A DNA stretch of 34,740 bases from JBCFAY01 sp038562375 (GTDB lineage Bacteria > Bacillota > Clostridia > Christensenellales > CAG-138), in the NCBI GenBank assembly GCA_038562375.1, contig JBCFAY010000030.1, positions 1 through 34,740 on the forward strand, given 5' to 3'. The notes under the pieces are model-generated. The model searched no databases. It saw nothing but the letters and a program-made list of their open reading frames with translations, and was not told the origin of the DNA. Below, piece after piece: positions 14,856 through 23,616 of the stretch. Both the position numbers and the translations under genes were made by a program. Within the stretch, counting starts at the first letter, position 1, and every line of letters starts with the position of its first letter.

Positions 14856-15662
14856 ATGTACAGGATCAGCGAGTTTTCCAAGATCACAAACTTAACCGTC
14901 AAGACGCTGCGCTACTACGACGAGGAAGGCATGCTGACACCGTCGCACCGCGATGAGTGCAACTCATACCGGTATTACGGCGAGGCGGATTTTCGCAAGG
15001 CGCAGTTGATCGCTTTTCTCCGGGAGCTGGAGTTCAGCATACTCGAGATCAAGGATGTGCTCAACCAGTATGGCGGCGAAGAGGATTTAAGCTGCTTCCT
15101 CGAGGAAAAGATGAACCGGATCCTCGGCAACATGGAAAAGGAACGTTCGTTGATCAAAAAAATCAGCCTCCACATCAAACCAAAAACAATGGAGGAGAGC
15201 AGTATGAGCGAACCGGTGGAAATTTTGGACCTCCCGGCGGTTACGGTGGCCTCGATCCGCTATAAGGGAAAGTACAGCGACGTTGGAAAACATATCGGAA
15301 CGATTTACAAAGCCGTCCGGAACAATGCGGACGGGCCGCCCTTCTGCCTGTACTACGACAGCGAATATAAGGAAGACGCCGATATCGAGCTGTGCGTGCC
15401 GGTCAAGCGGACGATCGAGGATAAAACCGTCGCCTGCAAAAAGCTTCCGGCGATCAGGGCGCTGTGCGCGACACACATAGGCCGCTACGAGTCGCTGAGC
15501 CTGACCTATAAAGCGCTGCTCGACGCCGCGCACGAAAGGAACCTCAGGATCGTCACGCCGTCGAGGGAAGTGTACGTCAAGGGCCCGGGCATGGTTTTTC
15601 GCGGGAACGAAGATCACTACGTCACCAAGATCATTCTGCCGTTTGAGGAGGAAGAACGATGA
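14856..15662 (+). CDS. MerR-family regulator with GyrI-like effector domain (BmrR type)
   Basis: The 268-residue protein has an N-terminal MerR winged helix-turn-helix (residues 1-70, MYRISEFSKITNLTVKTLRYYDEEG). A dimerisation coiled coil follows to about 110. A C-terminal GyrI-like/BmrR effector-binding domain (about 118-265) starts at VEILDLPAVTVASIRYKG. Proteins of this build sense hydrophobic or cationic drugs and activate a promoter with a long spacer. The ATG at 14856 has GGGAGG upstream. Its stop codon overlaps the next start as ATGA. No efflux pump gene is adjacent; the partner is a second GyrI-like protein. Confidence 0.92.
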   Translation: MYRISEFSKITNLTVKTLRYYDEEGMLTPSHRDECNSYRYYGEADFRKAQLIAFLRELEFSILEIKDVLNQYGGEEDLSCFLEEKMNRILGNMEKERSLIKKISLHIKPKTMEESSMSEPVEILDLPAVTVASIRYKGKYSDVGKHIGTIYKAVRNNADGPPFCLYYDSEYKEDADIELCVPVKRTIEDKTVACKKLPAIRALCATHIGRYESLSLTYKALLDAAHERNLRIVTPSREVYVKGPGMVFRGNEDHYVTKIILPFEEEER

Positions 15663-16279
15663 CGAAGATCGATTATAAAAAGGAATACAAGGATCTGTAT
15701 CTGCCAAAGGCCGCCCCGGCTTTGATCGATGTGCCGCCCATGCGGTTCATTATGGTCGACGGCGAAGGCGGTCCGGAGAAAGACGAATACCAGCAATCCA
15801 TTTCCGTTTTATACACGCTCTCCTACACCATAAAGATGAACGGGAAGGGCAGCGCCGGTTACTTCGATTATGTCGTGCCGCCGCTCGAAGGCCTGTGGTG
15901 GGGCGAGGACGGAGGATTCGATATCAACAACCGCGACACTTGGCGCTGGACTTCGATGATCCGGCAGCCCGAGTTCGTAACCCCCGACGTATTTTCATGG
16001 GCTATGGATGCCGCCAAAAAGAGAAAGCCGGAGCTTGACCTCTCAAAAGCGAGATTGGAACCCTTCGCAGAGGGCCTGTGCGTACAGATCATGCACGTGG
16101 GCCCGTACGCGGACGAGCCGATAACGCTGGAGAAGGTGTACGAGTATATCCGGCAAAACCAGCTTGTCAATAGGGCCGGCCCGGAGCGCAAACATCACGA
16201 GATCTATCTGTCCGACCCGAACAAAACGAAGCCCGAAAACCTCAAAACCGTCCTGCGGCTGCCGGTCGAAAGGGCATAG
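15659..16279 (+). CDS. Stand-alone GyrI-like small-molecule-binding protein
   Basis: The 206-residue protein consists of a GyrI-like domain without DNA-binding part. It contains PPMRFIMVDGEGGP near residue 26, the signature YFDYVVPPLEGLWWGE around 68-83, and CVQIMHVGPYADEP around 142-155. Members of this subfamily (for example Listeria Lin2189 and YtkR7-related proteins) have been reported as hydrolases of cyclopropane-bearing genotoxins; others are thought to bind drugs. The ATG at 15659 overlaps the merR stop (ATGA), so translation is coupled. The pair is probably a self-contained sense-and-neutralise unit, which is inference from gene order. Confidence 0.85.
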   Translation: MTKIDYKKEYKDLYLPKAAPALIDVPPMRFIMVDGEGGPEKDEYQQSISVLYTLSYTIKMNGKGSAGYFDYVVPPLEGLWWGEDGGFDINNRDTWRWTSMIRQPEFVTPDVFSWAMDAAKKRKPELDLSKARLEPFAEGLCVQIMHVGPYADEPITLEKVYEYIRQNQLVNRAGPERKHHEIYLSDPNKTKPENLKTVLRLPVERA

Positions 16280-16298
16280 GCGAAAATCCGAAGCAGGC

Positions 16299-16331
16299 AA
16301 GGATACCTCAAGCGATTGGGGTATCCTTTTG
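16299..16331 (+). terminator. Intrinsic terminator of the merR-GyrI operon
   Basis: AAGGATACC (16299-16307) pairs with GGTATCCTT (16320-16328), and the second arm runs into T4. Confidence 0.8.
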
Positions 16332-16456
16332 CTTGCGGCGGGCGGGAACCATGTGCCGCAAACGAACCCGGGCGGTTCTTATCGCTCAGCAAAGCCCGCA
16401 ACAGGGCCGTTTTACGCGCCAGAATGTGAATTTCAAGCAACAAAACGTCAAAACCG

Positions 16457-16484
16457 TTGATCGATTGCGCTTTGCCGCTATAAT
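16457..16484 (+). promoter_or_regulatory. Sigma-A promoter of the GH13 gene
   Basis: TTGATC (16457-16462), a 16-base spacer and a perfect TATAAT (16479-16484). It produces a leader of about 180 bases that contains a GCGCT-TTCG-AGCGC hairpin (16519-16532). No coding frame was recognised between the terminator at 16331 and the GH13 start. Confidence 0.7.
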
Positions 16485-16672
16485 AAATAAAGAAGGTTTT
16501 TGCCATCGCGCCGCGACAGCGCTTTCGAGCGCCAAGTTAAAAGCGTGCAAACCGCTCCCGGCATAGAATAGGGTTGAGTCCCTCTTTGCAGGGATGCGTA
16601 CCGGCGGCCCGCCGCGGCGATGCGTTTTGAGCGGCATTCCCGGCGCGATGGTTTGATTCGACAGGAGGATCT

Positions 16673-18673
16673 ATGGGCAATGCTTTTGCCCCGGAGGCGG
16701 CCGCCTTTTGGCATCATTCCCGCCTCCTGAGCGACCGCGCTCCGCAGGGCGCGCTGAGAGCAGGCGAGAGCGTGCGAATGTATCTGAACCTCGACGAGAG
16801 CCTGCGCGGCGCGGCGCAGAGCGCGCGCCTGCGCGTTTGGATGCAGGAAAACGAGCTGATCCTCCCGGGCGTGCTCGAAGAGGGCGAGCCCGGCCCGCGC
16901 GTCGCGTTCACGCTGAAGATGCCGGAGCGGCCGGGGCTCGTATGGTATTATTTTTTCCTTGATATCGACGGCCGACGCCGCTATTACGGCGGCAGTTCGG
17001 GCATCGGCGCGCCCGGCGACGATCCGCCCGAGGCCTATCAGATCACGGTGTACGACGGCGGGTTTCAGACGCCCGAATGGTTCCGCAGGAGCATCGTCTA
17101 CCAGATTTTTCCTGACCGGTTCCGCCGCGACGGGCTTCGCGGCGGGCTAGACCGCGTATCCGAACACGCAAAGATCGGGCGCAGGGCCGTCGCCCAGGAG
17201 GATTGGGACGAAACGCCGCTCTACCGGCCGCTGCCGGGCGCTTCCGAATACGAGCCCTGCGATTATTTCGGCGGCACGCTCGAGGGCATCCGCGAGGGGC
17301 TTGCGTACCTCAAAAGCCTGGGCGTGGGCGCGATCTATCTCAACCCGATTTTCGAGGCCGCGAGCAACCACCGTTACAACACCGCCGATTACCGGCGCGT
17401 CGACCCGGTGCTCGGCACGGAAGACGACCTCGTGCGCCTTGCGCGCGAAGCTGGGGCGCTCGGCATACGGCTGATGCTCGACGGCGTGTTTTCGCACACC
17501 GGGGACGACAGCGTCTACTTCGACCGGTTCGACCGCTACAAAGCGCCGGGGGCCTATGTCTCCAAGGACTCGCCGTACTACGGCTGGTACACGTTTTTGC
17601 ACTGGCCGGACCGCTACCTGAGCTGGTGGGGCTTCCCGACGCTGCCCGAGGTGCGCGAGCTCGCGCCGGGTTATGTCGACTTCGTTGCGGGAGCGGGCGA
17701 TTCCCTGCTCGCATACTGGGCGGCGCGGGACTTGACGAGCTGGCGGCTCGACGTCGCAGACGAGCTGCCGGACGAGTTTATCCGCATCCTCCGCGCGCGG
17801 CTTAAAGCGATCGATCCCGAAGGCGTGCTCCTCGGCGAGGTGTGGGAGGACGCGACCAACAAGATCTCGATGGGACATCTGCGCGCCTATTGCTACGGCC
17901 ACGAGCTCGACAGCGTGATGAATTACCCGTTCTTCGCGGCAATATCGGAGTTTTTGCTCGGCCGCGAGGACGCGGCGGCGCTCAATCACCGGCTCGCCGG
18001 GCAGCGGGAGCGCTACCCAAAGCCCATGTACTACGCGCTTTTGAACCTGATCGGCAGCCACGATACCGTGCGCGCGATGAGCGTGCTCGCGGGCGCGCCG
18101 GACCGGGACGCGCTCGGTCGGGTCGAACAGGCGCACGTGCGCTTTACGCCGGAACAGCTGCTCTCCGGCAAAAAACGGCTCAAGCTCGCGGCGCTTTTGC
18201 AGATGGCGATGCCGGGCGTGCCCAGTATCTATTACGGCGACGAGGCGGGCGCTTTGGGCATGGCGGACCCGTTCAACCGCGCGACATACCCTTGGGGCAG
18301 GGAGGATACCGATCTTCTCGCCTATTATCGGCTGATCTGCCGCGCGCGCTCGGAATGCGACGCGCTCAAGTGCGGGCTGGCTTCGTTCGCGGCCGTCGGA
18401 AGGGATGTGTTCGCCGTCTCGCGCTCGATCGAGGACGGGCGCGACGCATTCGGATCGCCCGCCAAGGATTCCTCCGCCCTGGCGCTCGTGAACCGCTCCG
18501 AGGAGCAGCAGCGCGTATCGATCACGGCGGAGCTTTTCAGCGAGGGGCCCGACCGCGTGGCGTTCTTCGGCGCCTATCGCGACGCGGTAGGCGGCGCGTG
18601 CGTATCCGTCCGGGACGACGGGAGCCTCAGGCTGACGCTGCCGCCGCTCGGCGGAGTACTCTTGGTGCGTTAA
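16673..18673 (+). CDS. Glycoside hydrolase family 13 enzyme (neopullulanase/maltodextrinase type)
   Basis: The 666-residue enzyme should cleave alpha-glucans or maltodextrins. An N-terminal beta domain (about 1-130) is followed by the GH13 barrel beginning WFRRSIVYQIFPDRF. Conserved regions are DGVFSHTG, WRLDVADE with nucleophile Asp360, LLGEVWE with acid/base Glu389, and GSHDTVR with Asp464. MPGVPSIYYGDEAG follows near 530. There is no signal peptide, so it acts in the cytoplasm on imported oligosaccharides. AGGAGG lies 5-6 bases before the ATG. No sugar transporter is adjacent. The zinc-ribbon and DUF1858 genes follow without a terminator between. Confidence 0.92.
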   Translation: MGNAFAPEAAAFWHHSRLLSDRAPQGALRAGESVRMYLNLDESLRGAAQSARLRVWMQENELILPGVLEEGEPGPRVAFTLKMPERPGLVWYYFFLDIDGRRRYYGGSSGIGAPGDDPPEAYQITVYDGGFQTPEWFRRSIVYQIFPDRFRRDGLRGGLDRVSEHAKIGRRAVAQEDWDETPLYRPLPGASEYEPCDYFGGTLEGIREGLAYLKSLGVGAIYLNPIFEAASNHRYNTADYRRVDPVLGTEDDLVRLAREAGALGIRLMLDGVFSHTGDDSVYFDRFDRYKAPGAYVSKDSPYYGWYTFLHWPDRYLSWWGFPTLPEVRELAPGYVDFVAGAGDSLLAYWAARDLTSWRLDVADELPDEFIRILRARLKAIDPEGVLLGEVWEDATNKISMGHLRAYCYGHELDSVMNYPFFAAISEFLLGREDAAALNHRLAGQRERYPKPMYYALLNLIGSHDTVRAMSVLAGAPDRDALGRVEQAHVRFTPEQLLSGKKRLKLAALLQMAMPGVPSIYYGDEAGALGMADPFNRATYPWGREDTDLLAYYRLICRARSECDALKCGLASFAAVGRDVFAVSRSIEDGRDAFGSPAKDSSALALVNRSEEQQRVSITAELFSEGPDRVAFFGAYRDAVGGACVSVRDDGSLRLTLPPLGGVLLVR

Positions 18674-18787
18674 CGGCTTTGAATGCTTTTCAGGCGCGCG
18701 CGGAAAACTGCTTATAAGCGCCGCCTTTCCTCCGAACGCCGCCGGCCTTTGCGCGGCGGGACGGAGCACCGTAAAAGGAGTGATAGG

Positions 18788-19198
18788 ATGTTTCAGGGGC
18801 GCTATGGGATGGATCGGCTCAACCGGACGCTGATTTTCATCGCGGTCGGCATTTCGGTTGTATCGCTGTTTCTCCCCCGTGCGAGCACGGCGGGGATGAT
18901 CATCACCGGCGTTTCGACGGCGCTGATCATCGTCGTTTTGCTTCGGATGTTCTCGCGCAATTTCGCGGCGAGGCAGAGCGAATTGTACCGTTATCTCGCC
19001 TTGGAGAACAAGCTGCGCGCCTTCTGGGCCCGGGCGCGCGGCGGATACCGCAAGCAGGCCGACGAGCTCAAGGACCGCAGAAAGTACAAATACCTTACCT
19101 GCCCCCAGTGCTCACAGCGCCTGCGCGTACCCAAGGGCAAGGGCAAACTGCGCGTTACCTGCACCCGCTGCGGGAACCGCTTTGAGACGAAATCCTAG
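18788..19198 (+). CDS. Small membrane protein with C-terminal zinc ribbon
   Basis: The 136-residue protein has two predicted transmembrane helices (about residues 13-30 and 36-54). A basic linker follows, then a C-terminal zinc ribbon with the pairs CPQC and CTRC about 20 residues apart. I do not know a function for this family. The ATG at 18788 has AAGGAG about 8 bases upstream; the open frame extends further left but that part overlaps the gap after the GH13 gene and lacks a better start. Confidence 0.75.
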   Translation: MFQGRYGMDRLNRTLIFIAVGISVVSLFLPRASTAGMIITGVSTALIIVVLLRMFSRNFAARQSELYRYLALENKLRAFWARARGGYRKQADELKDRRKYKYLTCPQCSQRLRVPKGKGKLRVTCTRCGNRFETKS

Positions 19199-19270
19199 CG
19201 AGCGGCGTTCGCGCCCCGCTTCGGCTTTTTCCGGGGAAACGTCCCCACCATATGAAGGAGGCATTGACTT

Positions 19271-19471
19271 ATGCAGGTTACAAAAGACATGACCATCGCT
19301 GAAATCCTTGACGCCGGAGACGGCGTCGCCAACATCCTGATGGCTTCGGGTATGCACTGCCTTGGATGCATGATGGCCTCGGGCGAAGACCTCGCTCAGG
19401 CCTGCGCCGTACACGGCATCGACGCCGACGAGCTGATCGGCAGGATCAACGACTACCTGGCGGACAATTAA
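19271..19471 (+). CDS. DUF1858 CxxC redox-disulfide domain protein
   Basis: The 66-residue protein matches the DUF1858 / hybrid-cluster-protein-associated redox disulfide family. It starts with VTKDMTIAEILD, carries a C30-L-G-C33 pair in GMHCLGCM, and ends in a short helix (ADELIGRINDYL). Its function is unknown; a thiol-redox or metal role is suggested by the CxxC. AAGGAGG lies about 10 bases upstream of the ATG. Confidence 0.9.
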   Translation: MQVTKDMTIAEILDAGDGVANILMASGMHCLGCMMASGEDLAQACAVHGIDADELIGRINDYLADN

Positions 19472-19545
19472 ACGCCCCGGCCCGGGCGCGCCGCTTTCAA
19501 AAGGATGCCCGCGGCGTTCATTTGAATTTAACAGGCGCGCCGGCC

Positions 19546-19614
19546 CCGAATGACGCATTCGGATATTTATCGGGGAAGCATATGCGGCTGCGCCGTATAT
19601 GCAATCTCCGCCCG
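19546..19614 (+). repeat. Two-hairpin dispersed element, copy 2
   Basis: Hairpin 1 is CCGAATG (19546-19552) with CATTCGG (19556-19562). Hairpin 2 is GCATATGCGGC (19578-19588) with GCCGTATATGC (19592-19602) around loop TGC. The spacer and outer flanks (GGGAAGC, AATCTCC) match copy 1 at 12619. In hairpin 1, a C-G pair of copy 1 is a T-A pair here. In hairpin 2, a G-C pair is an A-T pair. Such paired changes suggest the structure itself is conserved. Confidence 0.65.
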
Positions 19615-19665
19615 CAATCTCCACGGACTTCGGCCCCGGGCCTCCCGGAAAGTTAGATTAAAAAT

Positions 19666-19706
19666 GCGCCGCGAAAACCGAATCAGGTTTTCGCGGCGCG
19701 TTTTTT
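19666..19706. terminator. Bidirectional intrinsic terminator
   Basis: A perfect 14-bp stem GCGCCGCGAAAACC (19666-19679) with GGTTTTCGCGGCGC (19686-19699) is followed by T6 rightward and by ATTTTTAATC leftward. It ends both the DUF1858 and dnaB transcripts. Confidence 0.92.
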
Positions 19707-19724
19707 CACCGTTGCGTTTGAATG

Positions 19725-21047
19725 TCACTCGTTTGCGATGTCCGTAAAGCGCATCTGATCGTCCCGCCAGGCGAGCTCCACGGTCTTGGTCGGGCCGTTG
19801 CGGTGCTTGGCGATGATGACCTCGGTAAGGTTGTCCTCGCTCTCGTCGTACACGGCGGGGCGATAGAGCATCATGATCAGATCCGCGTCCTGCTCGATGG
19901 CGCCGGATTCGCGAAGGTCGGCCATCACCGGGCGGTGCTCCTTGCGCAGTTCCGGCCCGCGCCCGAGCTGCGAGAGCACGACGACCGGAACGTCCATCTC
20001 GCGCGCCATGAGCTTTAGCCCGCGCGACATATCGCTGACCGCCTGCTGGCGGTTTTCCATCTTGCCGACGGTCTGCATCAATTGCAGGTAATCGATCACG
20101 ACGAGGTCGAGCCCTTTCTGCGCCTTGAGCCGCCTGCATTTGCTGCGGATGAGCGCGACGGTCGCGCCCGCGTAGTCGTCGATATAGATCTTGGTTCCCG
20201 AGAGCGTTTCCATCGCATCCACGATGCGCAGGAGCTCGGCGTCCGTCGTCGCGCCGGACTTGATGGATTGCATATTCACGCAGGCCTCGCTCGAGAGCAT
20301 ACGCATCACGAGCTGCTCGCGCGACATTTCAAGGCTGAAGAGCGCGACCGCTTTCTTGCCCCTGAGCGCCGCGTTGGTCGCGAGGTTGAGCGCGAACGCG
20401 GTCTTACCCATCGAGGGACGGCCCGCGATGATGATGAGGTCGCTCTTTTGCAAGCCGCTCGTGAGCTTGTCGAGATCTATAAAGCCCGTCGGCACGCCCG
20501 AGATCGCGCCGCTTAATTTAATGAGTTCGCCGATGCGCTCAAAGCACTCGTCCAGCGTCTGCTGGATCGGCACCAGCGTATCGGTGTTCTTGCGCATCGC
20601 GATGCTGAATATGCGCCGCTCGGCGGAATCGAGGATCGCGTCGAGCTCCTCGTCGCCCTCCATCGCGTCGCGCGAGATTTCGCCGCCCGCATGGATGAGC
20701 CTGCGCATCACGCTGCGCTCCTCCACGATGCGGATATAATGCGCCGCGTTCGCCGCGCTCGGCGTTTCGAGCGAAAGCTCCGTCAGGTACGGAACGCCGC
20801 CCACGCTCCGGAGCGTGCCCGCCCGCTCGAGGGCGTCGGTGAGCGTGACGACGTCCACCGCCTTGTTCGCGTTGTAGAGCGCGAGCATGGCGGAGAAGAT
20901 CCCCTGATGCGACGGAAGATAGAAATCCTCCGCCGAAAGCGCCTCCGCCGCCTGCTCCATCGCCGTCCGCGAGATCAAGATGCTTCCGAGCACCGACCGT
21001 TCCGCCTCGACGCTGTGCGGCAGCGTAATGTATCGCGCCTGTTCCAT
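19725..21047 (-). CDS. dnaB: Replicative DNA helicase DnaB
   Basis: This is the hexameric ATP-driven helicase of the replication fork (named DnaC in Bacillus). The 440-residue protein has the N-terminal DnaB domain (SVEAERSVLGSIL, residues 11-110) and a RecA-like C-domain. That domain carries Walker A GRPSMGKTAFAL near residue 206 and Walker B LDLVVIDYLQLM near 310. The arginine-finger region is in the final third. AAGGTGG precedes the ATG at 21047. It is the last gene of the leftward yybS-gdpP-rplI-dnaB group, 149 bases after rplI, an order well known in Firmicutes. Confidence 0.96.
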   Translation of the reverse strand: MEQARYITLPHSVEAERSVLGSILISRTAMEQAAEALSAEDFYLPSHQGIFSAMLALYNANKAVDVVTLTDALERAGTLRSVGGVPYLTELSLETPSAANAAHYIRIVEERSVMRRLIHAGGEISRDAMEGDEELDAILDSAERRIFSIAMRKNTDTLVPIQQTLDECFERIGELIKLSGAISGVPTGFIDLDKLTSGLQKSDLIIIAGRPSMGKTAFALNLATNAALRGKKAVALFSLEMSREQLVMRMLSSEACVNMQSIKSGATTDAELLRIVDAMETLSGTKIYIDDYAGATVALIRSKCRRLKAQKGLDLVVIDYLQLMQTVGKMENRQQAVSDMSRGLKLMAREMDVPVVVLSQLGRGPELRKEHRPVMADLRESGAIEQDADLIMMLYRPAVYDESEDNLTEVIIAKHRNGPTKTVELAWRDDQMRFTDIANE

Positions 21048-21196
21048 AACAACCCACCTTATCGTTGCGCCCGAACGCGCGCCCTGTCTGGGGCCGCGCC
21101 CGGATGCGCCGTATACTCCGTCAAACGCGCTAAATCGCCGTAACCGTTCACTTGAAGATCATCAGGTTCTTTGCGCAAGAGCTCCGCGCTTTTGCC

Positions 21197-21643
21197 TTAC
21201 AGGGGAATGACCTCGACCTTGAACTTCGCGTCGGTCTGCTCGTACATGTGCGCGCTGACCTCCACGACGCCGAGTTCGCGGATGGGTTCGGCGAGCGAGA
21301 TCTTCTTCTTGTCCACGTCGATATCGTACTGCTCCTTGAGCGCCGCCGAGATTTCCTTGGCGGTGACGGAGCCGAAGAGCCTGCCGTTTTCGCCGGATTT
21401 GGCGCGCACCTTGACCGTAAGGCCGCTGATGTTGTCGGCGAGCGCGGCGGCGGCTTTGCGCTGGAGGTCGACCCTGTGCTTGGCCGCCTCGCGCTTAAGG
21501 TTGGCGGCGTTGATGTTCTGCGCGTCCGCGGGCGTCGCAAGGCCTCTCGGGATCAAAAAATTCCTCGCGTAGCCGTCGCTCACTTCCACGATCTGGTTCG
21601 CCGTGCCCGAACCGCGTACGTCCTTTAATAATAATACCTTCAT
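21197..21643 (-). CDS. rplI: 50S ribosomal protein L9
   Basis: The 148-residue protein matches L9. The N-terminal rRNA-binding domain starts MKVLLLKDVRGSGTANQIV and contains VSDGYARNFLIPRGLA. A long charged connecting helix and the C-terminal domain (GRLFGSVTAKEI) follow. Its ATG overlaps the gdpP stop codon as ATGA, so the two are translationally coupled. Confidence 0.97.
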   Translation of the reverse strand: MKVLLLKDVRGSGTANQIVEVSDGYARNFLIPRGLATPADAQNINAANLKREAAKHRVDLQRKAAAALADNISGLTVKVRAKSGENGRLFGSVTAKEISAALKEQYDIDVDKKKISLAEPIRELGVVEVSAHMYEQTDAKFKVEVIPL

Positions 21644-23583
21644 TGCGCGTTCGCCTCCTCAAAGTAGGTTTGAATCTGTGTTTTGACCTGTTCGACCGCT
21701 TCCTCCATGCTCACACCCGCAAGCTGCGCGCCCGCGACCGTCATATGTCCGCCGCCGCCGAGGCGCTCGAGGATCACCTGGACGTTGATCTCGCCGAGTG
21801 AGCGCCCGCTGACCATGATGCGCGCGTCGCCGTAGGCGAGCACGAACGATGCGCGGATGCCGCGGATCGAAACGAGCGCGTCCGCCGCCTGCGCGGCGAT
21901 CAAGGGCGCGCTGGGCATATCCTTCGGGCAGACCGCGAGGGCGACCCCCTCGTCGAGGATCTGAGCCTGCTGCACCACGCGCGCGCGGTTGCGGAAGGTC
22001 TGCATATCGTCCTGAAAAAGCTCCTTTATCATGCGCGTGTCCGCGCCGTTGCGCCTTAAATAGCTTGCGGCCTCGAACGTGCGCGCGCCGGTGCTGAATA
22101 CGAAGTGCTTGGTATCCACCGTGATGCCCGCGAGCAGCGCGCAGCACTCGAACACCGTCGGCTTGCCCGCGTCCTCGAAATACTGGAGGATCTCCGTGAC
22201 GATCTCGCACACGGAGGAAGCGCTCGTCTCAAGGTGCGCGAGCGTCGCGTTTTCCACAGAGTCCACCGACCGCCTGTGATGGTCGATCAGCACGATCTTG
22301 CTCGCATAGCGGATCAGCTCCGGCGCGAGCAGCGAGCTCACGCGCTGCGTATCCACCAGTATGAGCATACTCGTGGCGCGCATCAGCCCCGCGGCCTGCT
22401 CGGGCGAGACGATCACGTCCTCATACTCGGGATTCGTACTCATCTCGCGCAGTGCGCCCTCGATGGACGGGTTGGGTTCATCCAGCACGATATACGCCCT
22501 GCGCATCGTGCTGCGCGCGCACCTCAACAGGCCGAGCGACGCTCCGATGCAGTCCAAATCCGGCTGGCGGTGGCCCATGATGAACACGTCCGTCGAGTTC
22601 TCCATCAGCTGCTTGAGCGCCTTGGCGAACAGGCGGATCTTGACCTTGGACTGCTTGGTGGCCATCTGGCGCTTGCCGCCGTAGAACGCGTAGGACGCGC
22701 CCCTTTTCACGACCGCCTGATCCCCGCCGCGTCCCAAAGCAAGCTCCATCGCCTGGCGCGCGGCCTCGTCCGAGGGGGCGACCCGCGTCGCAACGCCCAC
22801 GGCGATCGACAGCGTCACCGGCTGCGTCGTGCCTGTGCGGATCTCGCGCACGCCGTCAAGGAGCGCGAAGCGGCCTTTTTCAAGCTCCGTCAGGCGCTTC
22901 TGCTCGAATACGATGAAGTAGCGCGACGTATCGAACTGGCGGTATACGCCGTCGATCGAGGCGACAAACGCGCTGATGCGCTTCTCCACCTCCGCGAGCA
23001 CCTCGCCGCGCGCGAACATCTGCTCCGCGGCAAGCTCCTCGTAATTGTCGATATAGATCAGGGCGACCGTGGGCATCTGCTCCTCGTAGAGGCGGCGGTA
23101 ATGCAGCGCCTCCGTCCGGTCGATCCAGTATTGGTAGGTGAGGTTGTGGGCTTCGTTCGAGCGCTCCACCGGCAGATTCATGATCTGGTACGTGCCGCGC
23201 GCAAGTTCGACTTCCTGCGCCTTGGGCGGATGCTTGACGTTGAAGCCCGGGATCAGCCGCTGGATATTCTCGCGCTCGCCGAAGGCATAAAACGCGCTGT
23301 TGCCCCAGATGATGCGCCCGCGCTCATCGAATATCGCACAGGGGAGCTGCACCATCTCCGCCACGTTCACCGCGGCGAGCGTGTTCGTGTGCAGCACGTC
23401 GTCCATCTTGTCCTGCAGCCTGCGCTCAAAGCGCAGCAGGTACGACAGCGCCGCCGCGAGCGCCGCCGCCGAGATCAGCAGCGCCGCCAGCCCCGCCGCC
23501 AAAGACAGGCGGAACGCCGCGTAACACAGCACGCTGATCCAGATCCCCAGCGGGATCAATACCCTGAACGCTTCCCTCTTCAA
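21640..23583 (-). CDS. gdpP: Cyclic-di-AMP phosphodiesterase GdpP
   Basis: GdpP (YybT) degrades cyclic di-AMP and so affects cell-wall and potassium homeostasis. The 647-residue protein has two N-terminal transmembrane helices, a PAS-like domain and a degenerate GGDEF domain. The DHH catalytic domain contains FIMGHRQPDLDCIG near residue 335 and LIDHHRR near 433, and a DHHA1 domain with GGGGHMTVAG sits near the end. The TTG at 23583 is chosen because GGAGGGG lies about 5 bases upstream; a TTG at 23598 would put that site inside the gene. It is followed by rplI with a 4-base overlap. Confidence 0.95.
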   Translation of the reverse strand: MKREAFRVLIPLGIWISVLCYAAFRLSLAAGLAALLISAAALAAALSYLLRFERRLQDKMDDVLHTNTLAAVNVAEMVQLPCAIFDERGRIIWGNSAFYAFGERENIQRLIPGFNVKHPPKAQEVELARGTYQIMNLPVERSNEAHNLTYQYWIDRTEALHYRRLYEEQMPTVALIYIDNYEELAAEQMFARGEVLAEVEKRISAFVASIDGVYRQFDTSRYFIVFEQKRLTELEKGRFALLDGVREIRTGTTQPVTLSIAVGVATRVAPSDEAARQAMELALGRGGDQAVVKRGASYAFYGGKRQMATKQSKVKIRLFAKALKQLMENSTDVFIMGHRQPDLDCIGASLGLLRCARSTMRRAYIVLDEPNPSIEGALREMSTNPEYEDVIVSPEQAAGLMRATSMLILVDTQRVSSLLAPELIRYASKIVLIDHHRRSVDSVENATLAHLETSASSVCEIVTEILQYFEDAGKPTVFECCALLAGITVDTKHFVFSTGARTFEAASYLRRNGADTRMIKELFQDDMQTFRNRARVVQQAQILDEGVALAVCPKDMPSAPLIAAQAADALVSIRGIRASFVLAYGDARIMVSGRSLGEINVQVILERLGGGGHMTVAGAQLAGVSMEEAVEQVKTQIQTYFEEANAQ

Positions 23584-23616
23584 ACTACCCCTCCGCAAAG
23601 GCGCGATCCTCTTAAC

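Noticed and set aside
16572..16591. Further copy of the inverted-arm repeat in the GH13 leader (GGGTTGAGTCCCTCTTTGC)
   Set aside because: Requires an indel and several mismatches; not distinguishable from chance.
17147..18769. Long leftward frame (540 codons) opposite the GH13 gene
   Set aside because: Antisense shadow; the sense strand carries all GH13 catalytic motifs.
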